Source: Rotaria macrura (lineage: Eukaryota; Rotifera; Eurotatoria; Philodinida; Philodinidae). Taken from it: a DNA stretch of 64,000 nt. Location: assembly GCA_900239685.1 (NCBI GenBank), contig OENT01000610.1, positions 28,882 through 92,881 of the forward strand, written 5' to 3'. Below are positions 1-12,821 of the stretch, in pieces. A program made the position numbers and the translations under genes. The notes below the pieces were generated by a model, which saw only the letters and a list, made by a program, of their open reading frames with translations, did no database searches and was not told the origin of the DNA. Every line of letters begins with the position of its first letter. Position 1 is the first letter of the stretch.

Positions 1-2480
1 ATGCTAAACGTGCTCTTTGTCCACCCGACAAAACTATACCATTGTTTCCAACCAATGTTGAATCACCATATGGAAGATTAGCTAAATCCTATAAACAAAA
101 CTCATGACATATGCAGTACACATATAATGATTAAACCAACCGTATGAAGAGCAGCAGCATAAATGCACCGTTCGAATTTACGTACATCATATTCGAATCC
201 GTAGAGAATATTATCTTTGATTGAACCGGAGAATATCCATGGCTCTGTTGAAAATAAAATTGCAATTCTTTTCTTATCAATAGTGTCAAGGAACTACAAT
301 CATCCTATTGTCTTGCATTTTATGATGAGAACTCATGGCATTACTGTCAAAAGAAAATATACGTACAAACTACATTTTTCTAGTAGTGACGTGACAAGCG
401 AAGAAGAGAGACGCCAGTTTCTGTGAATATATCTTAGCTATAGTACTATTCAATGTAAAATCTCGAAAAGAAGTGAATTTCACACTCGTGAAATACAAAG
501 AATACTTGTTAGTCTTCAATTAAATAAACTCGCTCTTCTCGTTTACCTTGAGGCACATAGCAGATACGATTATTTCCATTGATTTCAATGTTTCCACTGT
601 CGATATTCATTTCACCGAGTAAAGTCAACAGTAATGAACTCTAGAAATGAAAGCATCCAATTCCATGAGTAGATCATTCTAATTTCAGACTCTTGATTAG
701 TCACTACGTACTTTTCCTGATGCTATCGATCCAATAATCATGATGAGATCTCCAGTACGTGCAGAAAATGTCACGTTGCTCAAACTGAAGGAAGAGTTCT
801 ATATAATAGATACTAAGTTGTCAAATATCTATTTCATCGAATCAATCTTATACCTTCCAACTTGATGACATATGTTGAACATTGATCTCCGTCAAACTAT
901 GTTCTTGACTGAAGTTATTCGAACATGTAATATTTGATGGATTGTATTCGTCAGAGATTAGAAATGCCTAGACGAAATAATACATGAGAGAGAAACGTTT
1001 TAAGTCATTGAATGAAAATCTTTTACTTGAATTCGTTGTGCTGCTACGTAATATTGCAAGAGATCTGCGCAAGAATTGGCAAAACCGTGTAAATAAGTTT
1101 GCCGAAGATAAGATATAAGTACGAAGGCAATAGTAAAAAAGTCCGTATTAAATGGAACTCCTTGATGCCAGAGTAGGCCGAAAATAATTAAAAAGAATAT
1201 CAATGGAAATGAGTAACCATTGGTAATTTTCACCGTGTTCATCAAAGATTGAAAAATAATATACATCATTTCTTTTCTACAACAAGACAACAACTCTATA
1301 CATTGCCTATGGAGAGTAAATACGTTGTCCTTACTGGCGTACATGCTCGATTTTAAATAGAAATGGCTTTTCCCATACGTACATTTTCACCAGATGGATC
1401 GATTTGATGATTTCATTCATTAGTTTTATACGTAAATCTGTTTGTCGAACACGTTTCGCCCTAAATATGCATACCATTGAGAAAGAGAAAAGGAGAGAGT
1501 ATTCCTGAAAGAAAAAACAACACACGATCTTACCAAATAATTTGCATAAATTTACCGCAGACGACTTGTAGTAAAAGAACAAAAAATGTATAAATTATTG
1601 CTAGTAGAATAGTGAAGCCAACACGAGACAAAAGAATAATCATAACGACAGTGGTTTCTAGTAAACCAATCCAAGGAAAATGTATATTCCAAGCTATATT
1701 TTCGACTGTTTGTACATCGTTAGTCATCAAATTGACAATTTTTCCACTTGAGTTAGTGCTGATAGATTCAACTGATAATCGTAGAATCTAGGCAATATCA
1801 AAAGTGACACAGAGCTATGTTCAAATCTTCAAATATGAAAGCAATCCTAAATGGCTAGTTTTGCAATAGGAAATTTTCCAAAATTCTTTTCTTTCTTCTT
1901 AAAGTTTTAATTAGCACTGCAAACAGATATAGATAATAAATAGTCAATTTTTCTCACTTTGCGAAAGATTAATCCATAGTATGCACAACGAATACGCATT
2001 CCTATAAGAGAGGCTCGAGTGAAAGCCATATGTCGAATGATTAGCATCAACCATGGGCAAAAACTGTTGAGTAGTGCCCAATAAATGACGTTCATCAATG
2101 GCATGTCAGAGCATGGCATAAAGTAATGCATGAAACGAGCGAGTATAAATGGTTGAAGAAAACGAAGGATAGTCTAAAGAGAAAAAACAAAAGAATTATA
2201 TATTTTGTCTCTCTTAATTCAGTGTACTCCTTCCCGTGGATCTATGCTAGTTTTCAATCATGATAAAATCGACTAGACTAAGCATGTTGCCACTAGAAGA
2301 ACATTGAAAGTGTTGAAAACAAACGTTTTAGGAACAACCTTTTTCTAAGAATTCTCCTCCTTTGCAAGTCCTCTGTTGCTCCTGAAAAGAAACAAAATTA
2401 TGTATGATGAAGTCGTGTGAAAATTGACTGTGCTATCAAAAAGTCATCGTATTCGTACAAAATAAAATATCTTCCTTTAA

Positions 2481-2496
2481 GCCCCCCCCCCCCCCN
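2481..2496. repeat. Poly-C run ending in an N gap
   Basis: A run of 14 C is followed by one N at 2496, inside intron 2 of the ABCC gene. The flanking sequence may not be truly contiguous. Sequencing or assembly probably stalled in the homopolymer. Confidence 0.85.
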
Positions 2497-2929
2497 TATT
2501 AAAAATGCTGGATGCCACAATAATGGATTGTGGCGGAGAGTAGAATTGATGAAATAAAGTAGAATTGAATACGGATAAAGATCCAATAATATATTCAATT
2601 TGAACAGAAAAGAGATGAGATGAAGAACTAGACAAGAGAGTAACTAACAAGAGTTACGAGAGAAGAAAGTAGTGTAAGTAGATACGCTCGAATGGCGAGC
2701 GGAAGATATTGAAAGAACGAATATAGGTATATCTCAATGAAGAGAGAGATATAAAGTAGAGTGAGTAGATGATGAAGAAAAAGGAGAGAATAATTACGTT
2801 AAACTGAATTAACAATTTTAGGCGCAAAACAATAAGAGAGAAAAAGGGAGGGAAACTAGAAAGAGAAACAAACAAATGCGCACACAAAAAACATCAAGAT
2901 AACATCCGTGACGATTAGGTCGTCACACA

Positions 2930-3792
2930 CACACCCCCCCTCCCCTCATAAGTCGATTTTCGTCAAAGAAAGCCCAAATCGGCTGAAATTTTCAGGATAT
3001 GTTAGGACTGAAGCGGGTAGCCTACGATAAAAATTTCAGCCCGAAATATGCAAGTTTAAGGAAGTTATCAGGTGAACACTGGTTAAAAATGACCCATTTT
3101 CCATCCTAGTTATTTTGCGTTCAACTATGTTTTTTCGGATAATTGTTTTTACCATTCGATAGAGCATGCCAAGACGCAGGGCATCTCGTGCTCCGATTTT
3201 CAAAAAAGCTTTTTCTATGCCCAAAAACGTTTCCACAACTTAAACTCCTTGAAAAAAGGCCAAAAAACTGCAAGTGAATTATCGAGGCGATCTTTTTTGG
3301 ACATAAAAAAAAGCTTTTTCGAAAATCGGAGCACGAGATGCCCTGCGTCTTTGCATGCTCTATCGAATGGTAAAAAAAATTATTCGAAAAAACATAGTTG
3401 AACGCAAAATAACTCGGATGGAAAATGGAAAAACATGATTTTGAGAGAAACATAAAAACATTTGTTCGAAAATTTTTTGTTGTTTTTTTAAATTTTCTCA
3501 ATTTTCCCGCCGTTTTTGAGAATTTGACCTATCTCAGCATGCGTAACTTTTAATTCTGCACATACTGAGCGCTTAATTAATCAGTAATTAGAAATCAAAG
3601 ACCTAAATTTAAAAAAAACCGTTTTTGACATAGAGAACCTCTCAAAGATCACTAAAAATTTCGGTCAAAAAAGGTGTTTGGAAAAAAAACTATAGTGATT
3701 CTGAAAGAGCAGAACATGGGCTATCACCTCGTGGTGTTATCTTAATTTTCATTTTCTCGACGAAAGTCGACTTTTTTTAAGGGGGGGGGGGC
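2930..3792. mobile_element. Foldback / MITE-like non-autonomous element, about 860 bp
   Basis: The two ends are inverted copies: a C-rich run then AAGTCGATTTTCGTC near 2930-2965, and its complement (GACGAAAGTCGACTT then poly-G) at about 3757-3790. Inside is a much longer hairpin: arms about 3094-3226 and 3292-3427 are ~130 bp each, over 90 % complementary by eye, with a ~65-bp loop. No transposase reading frame is present, so this is a non-autonomous element mobilised in trans, or a relic. It lies inside intron 2 of the ABCC gene. Open frames over the hairpin (3036-3501, minus) are read-through of the arms and not genes. Confidence 0.75.
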
Positions 3793-4905
3793 ATAAAACG
3801 AATCCTATTCTTTTCTTCTTTATACATCAGAAAGTAGAAGAAACTGAGAGAAAATAGTATCTATTGGACGCCATACTTACGTAGATAAAAAGATATAGAC
3901 CGATTACACAAAAGTGATAACGGCATACTGACAATGTTGCTCGTATTATTGATGGCTGTTTTTCTTGATTTATTTTGGTTGATGATAACATTTCATAATT
4001 CCATGCTCTATGAATTCAGAAAGGAAACATTCATTATTCAATCTAATTTTAAAAATATATTTTCTACTGAAAGAAAAGACAAAATCACTAAATTCGAAGG
4101 GGAAATTCTTACCCGGCATATTAAATTTCGTTTCTATTCGTTCCTAGAAATCAAACAGATTCTCTTAACTCAATGCGATAAACCTGTATGACGACAGCTG
4201 ATGAGCGTGTCAGAATTATCTTCGTTACCTTACCGTTACAAAACACAGGCAGCACTTTTCATAATTATTTTTTAATTTCAATTTCAATGCGACTATTTGA
4301 CGACCACCACAATGGTATTTCACAGTAGAGCGTTGCAGGATATCTCGATCAATCAATAATATCATTATCAAATTAGCTACACATCTTTGTGAGCTTCCTA
4401 ACATCTCTTTTTGATACAACATTACAGTCTTATTGCTTCTTCTCAACAGATAAATGTTTCTTTTGACTAAAATCTTCAAAAATCCTTTCTCAATCTTTTC
4501 GACAATTTTCAGCTTATATCAACGGTTACTGTGAATTAGCTGTAGAAAATCTCGTCACTTTGACTTCAGACTGAGTTCTGACGTACGGCTATTAATGTTG
4601 AACTACTACTGTGTTTAGCATTTGCTTTTCATCTCTATCATTACATACAAAGTACGATCAGTTCTTCATTACTTTTCAAGTCGATCGATCCATGGTTCAC
4701 ATTTATCATCTGGTAAAATATTGAAGACATCATCATCCACCAGAGATCGTTTATGGCCCAATCGAAGAAGACTCCATACCCAACTGAAGAAGATTATGAA
4801 AAATTCTTTTTCTATCATAAAAAAATAATGCTACAAAAACACTTACGAATGAAAGAGTTTGCTTATAAAATTTGAAGTTGAATAAGGATGTTGATTTTCA
4901 TTCAT

Positions 4906-7900
4906 TTAATCTAGAGAAACGTGTGCCTGATGGAGAATGAGAAAGTAAAAAATATAAAAGACTATACCTTATTTCCTTCAGATTTTATAGAACACACATT
5001 TTTTCTGTAGTGTTGATATGCAACATGACGAAGAAGTAACAAGAACAGAACTGAAACGAGAAAACACCGATCTTTATGAACGTGATGAGAAATTGTGTGT
5101 GTGAAAAAACGACTGAGTAATTGAGAAAAATAACTAACAAGGAAATAGCTAATCCTTTTTTTTACAATCTAGACAGATTAAGATACACAAGACATACAAT
5201 AGAATAAAATCTACCGATTTCAGTTGAGTCGAAGGGTTTTCATTGAATGTATCCAAATTTGTGTTTCTCACTGTGACCACACACAGGAAAAGAATCGAAT
5301 TTAATTAACTCGACGCTTGCGATGCCATACAACACATATTAATAATGTTGATATAGTGGACGTTATGATGACTGAATGGTGTATCATGAGAAATTATTCA
5401 ACTACGATTGTGGGTGTGGCAACCGATGAATGTCGCATTTCTGTAATTTGCGTAATTCATGCATCTTTTAGTAGTTCTCTGTGGTTAGTGATTGGAGCGT
5501 ACCATTCATACAGAGTTGTATGTGTGTATTTGAATTCCACATTTCACCCTTGCGCTCACACTCACACTGATACCCGATATGGGAAATTTCACTCCATAGA
5601 TAATTTGGCATTTTTCTACATAATTGAATAGCCTTCGAATTCATTACATTGAAGCAAAAATTTTTTAATATTGAAAAGAAGTAACATGAATAAAAGTAAA
5701 TATAGTTAGCTACTCATTGCAATATAAGTCATTGAGTCAAAATCAACAACTGATTCAAATAAGCTTTGCTGTTTCAATTGAGCCACATTTACTTTTTTCA
5801 TGGAAAAAAACCTTCTAGTCAATGTTTTTCTAGCTCAGCAATATGTTTAAACTCATATATTTTATTTTGCTTCGTTATCCTAAATTTTTTAATAACTCTG
5901 TCAGAAAATAGATTTTTTAAAATTTCGATTGCCAAGATCTCTCAAAGAGAATCTCTATAATATGAATAAGTTTTAAAAAAGTTATGCAGTGGGTATGGGT
6001 GAGGCACACGAATAGTGAGCATCCAACTTAAAACTTATACTAACTAACTACTTTTTCTTTGAAAAGCGTACGTGAGGTTACACAGAAAAAACAATGCTTA
6101 TCAAAATCATAGAGATTTTGGTGAAAATCAACAATAGATATTTACCCATATACAAAGAAAAGAATCTTGCACTACGTTTTTATTCTGAATTTTATGAGGG
6201 ATCTGATCAATAGCATATGGACAACAACGAAGTAAAAGAATTTCTGAACACTCATTGATATTTATTTCTTGAAAGATTTCCTTAATAAACTATTCATACT
6301 GTAACCACTCATTAATGAACCAAAATGATTTGTGTCTTTCTTTTCGATAGATGGGAAAGGATTTTCTGCACCTTGGATATCATTAAATTTCATTATTATG
6401 TGTGTTGTTGAAGGGCGTCGGTGTGAGTACTATGTCGACGTGGATAAAGCTGTGTGATTATATATGATAAGACATTCTAAACCCGCAAACTTCCAGCATC
6501 AAACTACAGTCCACATTCATGGGCGCAGGTGACACTTGAACCAAAAATCGAAAACAAACAATGTAGTTCAAATTTTTGATTGATTTGAAAAAATCTACCG
6601 CTTCGTGAAAACAAATCGATCATGTGGTATATTCTTAGCATACTAAAATTAGTTTCAATATTAGTAAGATGCTAGATTTTGACTACATGACTTCCATTCA
6701 GATTTGTTCGACAACATGGAAAACATTTCAGAGATAAATTCTTATTTGTATGCTGCTCACTTACTAGCTGGTTGAATAAACTACCATGTAAGTTTCGGAT
6801 ATTTCACGCTTCCAAGACAAAAGTGAATTATTGTATCAGATTATGATTGAACGTAAGTATTTCTCTCGTTTCTTATTTAGTGAAGTAATCTACTGTGAGT
6901 AATATCATATCATGTAATTAGATAGCTGATAACTTTTTCAGAAATTATTAATACCAATTCACTGCGATTTATTATTTCACGGTTGACTTGGTTATTTTTT
7001 TAAAAGAAAATGACCAAGCCATGTACAGAAACCTGAAATTAGAACTGAAGCAATATGCTAAGAAGTCGTTTTTAAAGTTCCAAAACAAGCTTCTTTCGTT
7101 TTGCCTGAGCACGATTAGAGTAATGTCGAATTGATTTCTCAATATGGACGAAACTAGAGGCACTACAACTAGGTGTGTCAATGACTACTTAGCTTTGGTT
7201 TTGATTCGCATATAAGCATAAATATAAACAATTCATGCTAATAAATAAATATAAACGATAACACAGATCAATGATTTCCACCATCTGATCTGCGAATTCC
7301 CTGCGGGAACCGGGTCGTACTTCTCTATCTGAGAATAATTTATATTTTAAATATATTTAACTGAGACTAATTTCTTCAATAAAATATAACTTTTAAAAAA
7401 ATAGTTTTATTTTAAAATATAAATTTATTTTTAATAACTTATATGTACAAAATAAAATTATTTCCAGTTAATTTTATTTAAATTATAAATTACAATTAAT
7501 TTAGTTCATTTTTAAATAAATTATGAAAAAAACATTAACTTCCATGTGCTTTAAATAAATTGGGTAACAACATCCCTAACTTTACTGATAGTAAAAACTT
7601 CTTGGTTAAAGCATAAAAGTTTATTTAGTACAAGTTGAAAAGACATGTGTCACACATGTACGTAAGTTTAGTCCAATGGTATGGTATAATCACTGCTTCG
7701 TTACAAACATTGCATCTAGTCGTACCTACTCAACGGCAATAAAATAAGTATGAGCTAAGACGCGTTCAGTGATAACTAAAGTACACTGATGCATCAAACA
7801 ATTCTCGGAGAATATATAGGAGTTGAAAAGAAACTCGTTTATGTTCGTTCTTTTTATCCTAAAGTTATAATAATTAAGATGATGAGAAACGGTCACAAAA

Positions 7901-8547
7901 ATGCAAGAAAATGCAATCTGTACTATCCGTGATAATGTTACTTCTGGAAACATTTCTGGGGCATTATTTTGTGACCATTTCGCATTGTTATTATTATTAT
8001 TTTATTATTTCAGCACATTTTAATACCATTTTATCGTTTTCATCTCTGTCTGGCTCATCCGTCAATGTGTATATGGACGATGAAGAATTTTCACAGATGC
8101 TTAACCAATGAATGGGTGTTGATATCAGTATTCTATTGTCTGTGATATTCAATCGAGTTCTACGTAGCTTGAAACAATAATTTTCGTCATATTTGAAGGT
8201 ATTCAATGGGGCATTGTTTTTTCAAGACTTAACTAGAAGAAAAATCAATGCATAGAAATGTGAATGTTGTTTGTACCACAGAAACAATGAAATTTTTCAT
8301 AGAAATTACTTTCGGTCGGTAGTAAGCAGGGTTTTTCCCAACTTTGATAAACGTTTATTTTCGTTCTCTTCTCGTCGATAAAACCAATCAGCCATATTGT
8401 TGACTGCCGGCTACACAGAACGGAAGGATACGTGTGTTAAACACAATATTTTGACACGCTGATGAATCGGACAGAAACGGCAAGCCATTATCGGATTGAA
8501 GTTCTAATTAACATGCTTACGACTTTCTTTCTGAATTTTTCAGAACT
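4906..8547. other. Intergenic, no gene recognised
   Basis: About 3.6 kb between the ABCC start and the ADP-ribosyltransferase relic. I see no exon chain, conserved motif or RNA gene. Reading frames are short and have AT-rich, non-protein-like composition. A GC-richer patch with a CCCTGCGGG palindrome at about 7290-7325 is followed by ~230 bp of almost pure A/T (7330-7560), perhaps the remnant of a short retroelement tail. Confidence 0.6.
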
Positions 8548-10624
8548 ATGACTGATAGAAATTTAGAGAAGAAACGTTTTGATGATCAGACAATGCTGTA
8601 TTGGCTCGAGTCAGAAACTTGGAAAATACCCGACACAGTTAATCAAATGATCGAGCAGCTTGGTCACTACGTTTGTGCTGTGCACCAATTCGACGAGTGG
8701 AACGCGTGTATCGATTTTATAACAGAACTTGAGGAGAGCAACATTTTCTTCTTTATCATAGGAGGCAAATCTTCAAAGGATGGACTCTTACGATCACGTG
8801 ATTCAATCCAGCAACTCCGATCAAAATATCTACTGTGACGACGATGATCGAAATTTCCATGCTGAGAAGGCAACGTTCTATCGAAAAGTACTACGAATTC
8901 AGTATAACAGCAGCCGTAGTTTTACTCCAATCGAACGAGACATTCGATGGAAGGCGAATCAAGCGATTGAGTTTCAAACGTCCCAACCAAAAACCAATGA
9001 GACTACTGATATGTCGTCAGTGAATCGTCTCGATGCATCTTTCATGTATTCACAACTAATAAAAGAGATGCTCGTCGATACCGAATCAGATTATAACGAA
9101 GAATGTATGGATATATTCGTTAATGCTTTCTGTGCCGAAAATCAAGATAATTCAATTCAATTAGTAAATATAATTTTTTTCGCAATACTTACAAACAACA
9201 CTCGCCCGTGTGACGGTACAAGAAAGAAACATTTCTTTATTCGACCGTGAACAAAGCTCTATGAACACAAGACATCTCAACCTTATTGATGATGAGTTTC
9301 TTTATCCGTAATCTTCATCTACAATTGATTGAATTACAAAAGGCTAATGTGGAAAACCAATATTATTCAGTACTCTATCGTGTTCAAGGCATGACAAATA
9401 ATGACTTCGAGCGTCTATATCAATATATTGGTGGTCTACTTTCGTTTAAAAATTTTCTTTCTATAAGTTCTGATTATGATGTATCTTTTACGTATGCTCG
9501 TAGTTCTCTAGATGATTCATCAAATATCAGTATTCTCTTTCCCAGTCGACTGCATTCACTCATGTTGACTAATCGCAGATCTATATCGCCGTTTTCTTCA
9601 TTGAAAAATGTAAGCTATTATTCGCATTGAAAACGAAATTCTCTTTTCAATGCACACAAGTTTTCGAATTAACGCTGTTTGTGAAATTGACGAACGTCTC
9701 TGGCAAATTGACTTGGATTCAACGAACGAACTAGACGGCCAACCCAATGTTCTTCTTGGACACGTGCGCTCAGAAATCGAAGTCACAAGCTTATTCAATG
9801 TGGACAAAGTCGGACAATTGTGTTTGAAAATGGGTGACTACGATGGCGCGCTAGAATTCTACGACACGCTGTTAGAGTTGTTTCCGGATAATTTAATTCT
9901 AGTCTCCTATGTACATCTCCGTATAATCTATCAGTACGTGGATCGACTCAATGAAGCAATCGTGCATTATGAAAAATCAATCGAGATTCGAAGTTTGCTC
10001 GAGGACGGGGACGAAAATGACTAATGTTCGACCGTTACTTATGCAAATCTTAGTACACTCTATACGAAGAAACAGGAATTCGCTCGGGCTCGTACGAGCT
10101 GTGAACGTGTACTTGCTCTGATTTCGAAGAGAATGAATAGTGAGCAGTTTAATCCGACTGTGTATTCGTATCATTTATCGAACTTGGCGTTCATTCAACA
10201 TGCTGAAGGTAATATGAAAGATTCTCTCGAGAACTATCAAAAATTAATTGCACTACAACTTGAACATTTGCCCTCGAATCATCCAGATCTCTCCGTTGCC
10301 TACAGCAATTTAGCTGCGGCTTATGAATCAAACAAAGATCATTCATCGTCGATCGGCTGCTTTCAACAAGCTTTCGATATTGCACAGAAATTACTACCAG
10401 AAAATCATGTGATATTAGCCAAACTTCATTTCAATAGGGCGATGCCGAATGAAAGATCGTCTAAATATCATGCGGCACTGAAACACTTGGAAGACGCGGT
10501 CAAAATTGCACAAGTTTCACCATCGTTTAATCATGAAAAACTGGATGGCTGGATTGAATCGGTGAAGGAGATCCACAAACACTTGAACGAACGCTGGCGC
10601 TGTCCTATATACCTTGACAATTAA
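8548..10624 (+). pseudogene. Decayed NAD:protein ADP-ribosyltransferase with TPR repeats
   Basis: Resembles a large bdelloid family that fuses an N-terminal sensor-like region, an arginine-type ADP-ribosyltransferase (ART) domain and C-terminal TPR repeats. Seen in order: N-terminal region (DEWNACIDFITELEESN, about 8700), the family motif LDASFMYSQLIKEML (about 9030), an ART-like stretch (FFIRNLHLQLIELQ, then YRVQGM where the family usually has YRGQG, then GGLLSFKNFLSIS), IDERLWQIDL, and TPR repeats (LCLKMGDYDGALEFYDTLLELFP; HPDLSVAYSNLAAAYES). The frame breaks repeatedly: frameshifts near 8835, 9175 and 9628, stops at 9211-9213, 9262-9264 and 10022-10024. The first two stops fit point changes of Trp and Arg codons; the third fits CAA to TAA. 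The first ATG has a splice-acceptor-like TTTTTCAG four bases upstream. The gene is dead, but much of the protein is still recognisable, so decay looks recent. Confidence 0.85.
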
Positions 10625-11412
10625 ATAACTGCTACGAATTATCAGACTAATCCCAGTTTGCAAATTGTTCCGTATCATGTCTTTCACTTATCGCGAGTGC
10701 CATCTGGCATTATGTTGTTCTGATTGAAGGTGTTTTGCTGGCAGCTACTCGCGTAGAGTTGCGATATTTTATTGAGATGCTGATGGTGAGATTCGGAGTA
10801 CTTTCCAAGTGAGGAAGAATGCTTCATTATGTCTTATACATGATGATCGGAGTCCGACAGCATACAGGAAGGATGTGCCTCGATTCTGTCTCTTGTCTGC
10901 TCGAGTATCACATGTTGAAAGTCTTCAAATAGTTCTCTTGTAATATGACGATCAGTTCCTCTGACTCTCACCTCCATTCTGAGCCTTATCTAGTTCACAC
11001 AAGCAGCCGAGGAGTGAAAGAAATGACATATTCGATCGCTCTCCTAATTCATGTCCATGCTTTAGTACAATTGGATTCCATTGATATTTCACGGTCTGTC
11101 GTAACATACAGTTTTCACCGTGCATTGTCACTGGTACAAAGTGGAAGGCATTCTGGAAATTGAGAATCATCGTTCTCGGGTGTGAGAGTCTGTTACTCTT
11201 ATATGAAAGAAATCGCACGTGCAGAATTGTGAACGTATTAATTTACTGTTTTGCATAAAGACACGCGCAGGTGATGAGTAACATTTTTGTCTTTTAGGGC
11301 GCTAGTAGAAGTTGATGTTTTTCAGTAAGGAAGAAGTAAAAGTATCTATTTCTATTTTCTAGAGTATACGGTGCTGACTCGTAGACTTGCATGTCAAGGC
11401 TGTCAAATTTTT

Positions 11413-11600
11413 CGCACTTGTAATTCAAATCAGTGTTTCTTATTTTGGACCAGCATGCTCTGTAAGAGGATCTGATCAAAGTAGGACCCGTAGAGGTGTA
11501 CATCAAGGTTTCTAAATAGTGTTCGCTTACAATTCAAATCCCTGTTTCTTATCTTGAGCATGTATGATCTGTAAGATGATCTCATTAAACAAGGACTCGT
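11413..11600. repeat. Imperfect tandem duplication, two copies about 110 bp apart
   Basis: The stretch from about 11413 (CGCACTTGTAATTCAAATC, then TGTTTCTTAT) recurs from about 11523 (CGCTTACAATTCAAATC, then TGTTTCTTAT). Both copies continue through a CTGTAAGA..GATCT core and end in GGAC(C/T)CGT. Divergence is roughly 20 % by eye. No coding frame is shared, so this looks like an old local duplication of non-coding DNA. Confidence 0.6.
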
Positions 11601-12821
11601 TGCATACTCAAGTAAGCATCGACAAATGATCTTTCTTCAAACCAGAAGACAAAACTATGGGGTACTTCTCTTTTGAGTGAGACTGTGCAAAAAACATATA
11701 CACATTCTATAGAACTCAACTGTGGAACATTCTTGTCATAGATACTAAACGAGTGTCAGTACAGTAAGTATAGTTATCAATACATTTTACTTAAAGATTT
11801 TACTCAAGTCGGTTGTAATTCGGTACATCTTATTAAGTGCGAACTACAATTATTCAGTAAATCTTATTGGCACTCTTACGTAAAGCTGTTACTTCGTAAG
11901 AATTCAACTTCGCACTTGTTATGAATAGCTGAGCATCTCCTGGGAAAATAATTGAATTTTACCATTGACTTTGAATTATCTGAATGTTATTCATAAAATA
12001 ATAATTTTATTAATCCAAACTATTCTTTATTGTTCATTCAGTCAAAGCTCATACTTTTTCATGTTCCATGAGATGAGCTCACGAGTCAATGTGGGGAAAA
12101 TGTATTTTTCGAGTTTGACGCTGATTACGATCCCAATAATAAAGACATCATGATTTTAACAATCGTGTATTGGAAAAGCATTTCATTTTGTCGAATGTCT
12201 GGTGGATTATCGATTGAAATTAGAACAATTTGAAGTTATGAATTTACTTCGTAGAAATTGGGAAAAATATAAACAGTCACTGAATTCGCAATAAAAAATA
12301 GTGCAGACTAACAAGTCAACATGTCTCGAGTGATAAAGCGTTTCTTTTATAACTATCATTGAAAAAGTTCAAAATCAATGGTAAAATTGAATGATTTTTT
12401 TGGAAGATATTCAAATTCATAAACGCTTTTTTTATTTAATACCCTATTAAAATAGTTTTTTTTGTTTATTATTCTGCGGATTTTTTTCATAGTATGGGGG
12501 GTCTCCATTTTAAACAGATGCGAAAAGTTTCACCTTGAAAAATTTGGAATTCAATTAAAAATAAACTCGCCATTTTTATAAGGATTACTGTAAACCTATT
12601 ATTCATTTGTATTGACTCGTTAACGTTGGTCATATTGCTGCATGATTCTTTAAAAGATAAAACAAACTTGAAATAAATAGAAAAGTTTTCTGTGAAATGA
12701 ATATTTGAAATCAATGAACATCAATATTGGATTCATGAACTAATTAAAAACTATGAGAAATCCTAATGATGAAAACAACTTTACCTAATTTTAAGACACC
12801 TCTTTCAATAGTGGAGAATTT

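Larger units (their letters stand above)
1..4905 (-). pseudogene. ABCC4/MRP4-like multidrug-resistance ABC transporter, 5' part, disrupted and truncated by window edge
   Basis: ABCC-family full transporters export organic anions and drugs across the plasma membrane. Eleven exons read on the minus strand: 4905-4847, 4783-4673, 2381-2279, 2173-1958, 1787-1534, 1460-1027, 967-854, 798-712, 640-547, 244-141 and 88-1. The start ATG at 4905 has an in-frame TAA just before it. Seen: MRP4-like N-terminus (RLGHKRSLVDDDVFNILPDD), first membrane domain (GKIVNLMTNDV, MNEIIKSIHLVKMYVWEK), Walker A GSIASGKSS, Q-loop region EPWIFSGSIKDNILYG, and signature LSGGQRARL at the left edge. Two lesions: an in-frame TAG at 2347-2345 in exon 3, and a +1 (or -2) frameshift in exon 6 near 1340-1355; exon 6 is one base too long for the frames on either side. 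Intron 2 is 2.3 kb and holds a foldback element and an N gap. Walker B, the second membrane domain and NBD2 lie outside the window. Either a pseudogene or a null allele; an assembly error is possible for the frameshift. Confidence 0.82.

Noticed and set aside
3036-3501. Two minus-strand open frames as a gene
   Set aside because: They translate the arms of the foldback hairpin in different frames and have no family resemblance.
4225-4479. 84-codon minus-strand frame as an extra ABCC exon
   Set aside because: It lies in intron 2, does not match the transporter, and exons 2 and 3 already join in phase without it.
5317-5631. 104-codon plus-strand frame as a gene
   Set aside because: No motif, no splice context, composition like random AT-rich DNA.
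7280-7330. tRNA or SINE head (GC patch with CCCTGCGGG)
   Set aside because: No cloverleaf can be drawn and no proper A and B boxes are present.
10945-11218. Overlapping frames on both strands as a small gene
   Set aside because: The two frames mirror each other; neither has homology or exon signals.
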